Assembly: GCA_964439215.1 (NCBI GenBank)
Contig: CAYTNY010000097.1
Coordinates: 1-7,209 of the forward strand
Length of the DNA: 7,209 bases
Origin: CAYTNY01 sp964439215
GTDB taxonomy: Bacteria > Oederibacteriota > PGYV01 > CAYTNY01
Direction: 5' to 3'
The notes under the pieces: model-generated
The model's database searches: none
What the model was told of the DNA's origin: nothing
The model's input: the letters and a program-made list of their open reading frames with translations, nothing else
Made by a program: the position numbers and the translations under genes
Shown here: piece after piece, positions 6,824 through 7,209 of the stretch
How the letters are laid out: each line of letters starts with the position of its first letter
Position numbering within the stretch: the stretch's first letter is position 1

Positions 6824-6852
6824 ATAATACAAAATAAAGGTTTTTATGTCAA
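6824..6852 (-). promoter_or_regulatory. Strong sigma70-type promoter of the aminotransferase-serA unit
   Basis: On the minus strand a perfect TTGACA (6847-6852), a 17-bp spacer and TATTAT (6824-6829, five of six consensus bases) lie 66 bp upstream of the aminotransferase start codon in very A/T-rich DNA. The start of transcription is predicted near 6817, giving a leader of about 60 nt. It is bracketed by two copies of the same inverted repeat. Confidence 0.85.
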
Positions 6853-6883
6853 GATAAAAATTAATTTTTTTTATCATTAGTTT

Positions 6884-6897
6884 GTGAATTATTTCAC
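6884..6897. promoter_or_regulatory. Operator-like inverted repeat GTGAA-N4-TTCAC, upstream copy
   Basis: The second copy lies about 73 bp upstream of the predicted transcription start. On the plus strand it reads TGTGA-N6-TCACT, nine of ten bases of the CRP consensus TGTGA-N6-TCACA. A Crp/Fnr-family regulator is therefore one candidate, but many repressors also use GTGA half-sites. Centre-to-centre distance to the proximal site is 88 bp. Confidence 0.5.
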
Positions 6898-6920
6898 TTT
6901 AATGACTATATTGCGGGCCA

Positions 6921-7209
6921 GGCTCGGAGGCTCGGAGGCTTGGAGGCTTGGAGGCTTGGATGTTTGGAGGCTTGGCAAAACCGTATTGAATACTTGGGAG
7001 ATTGGTACTTTATATGTGTGGTTCTTCCCAAAACCCATATCAGAAGTTTGGATGCTTGGATGTTTGGAGGCTTGGCAAAACCGTATTAAAAATCCAGGAA
7101 ATTGATACTTTATGTGTTTGATTCTTCTCAAAACTCAAAACCCAAAGCTCAAAACTCAAAGCTCAAAACTCAAAACTCAAAGCTCAAAACTCAAAGCTCA
7201 AAACTCAAA
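6921..7209. repeat. Compound satellite: octamer and heptamer tandem arrays in a 100-bp repeat
   Basis: Seven octamers of the GGCTTGGA type fill 6921-6976, starting as GGCTCGGA. After a spacer of about 53 bp comes one AAAACCC unit (7030-7036). The pattern then recurs exactly 100 bp on: four octamers (7045-7076), a diverged copy of the spacer, then eleven heptamers AAAACTC/AAAGCTC (7130-7206) running off the window. Positions 6954-6987 and 7054-7087 are identical over 34 bp. This part is non-coding; open frames through it only translate the repeats. It is also the gene-free DNA upstream of the serine promoter. Confidence 0.9.

Noticed and set aside
6884..7105. 73-codon plus-strand frame through the satellite
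   Set aside because: Gly/Leu/Trp-rich translation of the same octamers, with no ribosome binding site.
6889..7131. 80-codon minus-strand frame through the satellite
   Set aside because: Its Ser/Pro/Gln-rich repeats are the octamer read in successive frames. It starts at TTG without a ribosome binding site and covers the upstream operator-like site.
7130..7209. Heptamer array as a possible CRISPR array
   Set aside because: Seven-base units with no spacers between them; this is a simple tandem repeat.

Overview
The window is a piece of a Gram-negative-type bacterial chromosome with moderate to low GC and A/T-rich intergenic DNA. All six genes I accept lie on the minus strand, so they read from the right edge towards the left. 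Two lipoproteins, a small outer-membrane beta-barrel and an LpoB-like penicillin-binding-protein activator point to a diderm envelope. The protein repertoire and the satellite-like intergenic DNA resemble environmental lineages such as Elusimicrobia, Omnitrophica or Goldbacteria. That placement is an impression from memory, not a demonstrated assignment.

Reading in the direction of transcription, the right edge (6910-7209) has no gene. It is a compound satellite: an octamer array and a heptamer array combined in a 100-bp repeat. Next comes a near-consensus sigma70-type promoter (TTGACA, 17 bp, TATTAT) bracketed by two GTGAA-N4-TTCAC inverted repeats. It drives a two-gene transcription unit: a class V PLP-dependent aminotransferase and, 18 bp later, a full-length 527-residue D-3-phosphoglycerate dehydrogenase (SerA). 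A strong intrinsic terminator follows. The pair looks like the front of the phosphorylated serine pathway, or a serine/glyoxylate/pyruvate node, with the class V enzyme possibly standing in for SerC.

After the terminator a second promoter region starts a four-gene envelope unit. Its members are a small beta-barrel protein, an LpoB-like lipoprotein, a COG3014-like TPR-containing lipoprotein and an unrecognised acidic, helical exported protein. Every member carries an export signal and no cytoplasmic enzyme is encoded. The unit ends at a second strong hairpin terminator (574-598).

The left 570 bp hold no convincing gene. They contain an unusually dense string of inverted repeats (263-523). A leftward promoter at 19-46 probably serves a gene beyond the left edge. 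The points most worth following are the twin operator-like sites on the serine promoter, the all-exported four-gene unit with its orphan last gene, the hairpin-rich spacer and the nested satellite.
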